DNA of 64,000 nt, taken from Pararhodobacter sp. Its GTDB lineage: Bacteria; Pseudomonadota; Alphaproteobacteria; Rhodobacterales; Rhodobacteraceae. Both the position numbers and the translations under genes were made by a program. Location: NCBI GenBank assembly GCA_020832545.1, contig JAFIEK010000006.1, forward strand, positions 1 through 64,000, read 5' to 3'. Every line of letters begins with the position of its first letter. Within the stretch, counting starts at the first letter, position 1. Under the pieces are notes generated by a model, which worked only from the letters and a program-made list of their open reading frames with translations, was not told where the DNA came from and did not search any database. Positions 63,804 through 64,000 of this stretch are shown in pieces.

Positions 63804-64000
63804 GTGTTCAAAGACCAGCATCATGAGTGGCTGCGCGGGTTCCGGCGCAATCTATTCGGTTATGCCTGCGCGCTGACCACAGACACGGCGCGTGCCGAAG
63901 ACCTGTATCAGGATGCGCTGGTGCGCGCGATGGCAGCACGCTCGGTGCCCGCTGAACAGATCAGCTTCCGGGTGTGGATGTTCCGGTTGCTGCGCAACCT
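63804..64000 (+). CDS. ECF-type RNA polymerase sigma factor (5' part)
   Basis: The frame from GTG at 63804 is open to the window end (65 codons). It contains sigma region 2 features: ARAEDLYQDALVRAM followed by FRVWMFRLLRN. GGGAG lies in front of the start. The rest of the gene, and any anti-sigma factor, are outside the window. Confidence 0.82.
   Translation, partial: MFKDQHHEWLRGFRRNLFGYACALTTDTARAEDLYQDALVRAMAARSVPAEQISFRVWMFRLLRN

Overview
The window is about 64 kb of GC-rich, tightly packed chromosome from an alphaproteobacterium, most likely a marine or saline Rhodobacterales (Roseobacter/Paracoccaceae type). The evidence is gene content: three TRAP transporter systems, an ectoine-utilisation cluster with the Ruegeria-type gene set, a BcsN-type cellulose operon and an RSP_2648-like PIN protein next to RlmI. 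Neighbouring genes mostly overlap by 1-4 bases (ATGA, TGATG, TTGA), so most of the window is operons. No rRNA, tRNA, CRISPR array, insertion sequence or phage gene was recognised. The left and right edges each cut a gene.

Layout. (1) 0.2-2.9 kb: a P2-type cation ATPase. (2) 2.9-7.1 kb, minus strand: nrdHIEF, class Ib ribonucleotide reductase, behind a well-formed cobalamin riboswitch whose predicted promoter places the transcription start at the riboswitch 5' end. (3) 7.1-13.6 kb, minus strand: sbcDC, a LpxL/HtrB-like acyltransferase, and a GAF-GGDEF diguanylate cyclase preceded by a small, possibly frameshifted ORF. (4) 13.8-21.7 kb, plus strand: the cellulose operon bcsN-bcsA-bcsB-bcsZ plus a TPR-like secreted protein with no outer-membrane barrel. 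BcsA has a c-di-GMP-binding PilZ domain, so the divergent cyclase is a plausible local partner. (5) 21.9-28.4 kb: TetR regulator, DctPQM TRAP transporter, a cyclase-family hydrolase, a BKACE-type beta-keto acid cleavage enzyme and an SMP-30 lactonase. This is a catabolic unit of unknown substrate.

(6) 28.4-42.2 kb: ectoine/hydroxyectoine catabolism. doeD (aminotransferase), doeC (semialdehyde dehydrogenase) and asnC/doeX lie on the minus strand, divergent from enuR (MocR-type repressor), uehABC (TRAP uptake), a TRAP-linked universal stress protein, and eutABC-doeA-doeB. A 10-base word, TGTCATGATT, occurs in an imperfect palindrome over the enuR start and again inside the predicted uehA promoter, which suggests EnuR operators.

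(7) 42.3-61.0 kb: a large catabolic region whose substrate cannot be named. It has an IclR regulator and CoA-transferase divergent from an acyl-CoA dehydrogenase, a fused TRAP permease with a TAXI binding protein, a likely heteromeric acyl-CoA dehydrogenase pair, enoyl-CoA hydratase/isomerase, nitronate monooxygenase, a formylglycine sulfatase, a second semialdehyde dehydrogenase, two thioredoxin-fold isomerase-like proteins (one an unusual tandem), a DehI-like protein, a LysR regulator and a LigI-like lactonase. It is the best candidate for an undescribed pathway. (8) 61.1-64.0 kb: RlmI-type rRNA methyltransferase, PIN-domain protein, EamA transporter and the start of an ECF sigma factor gene.
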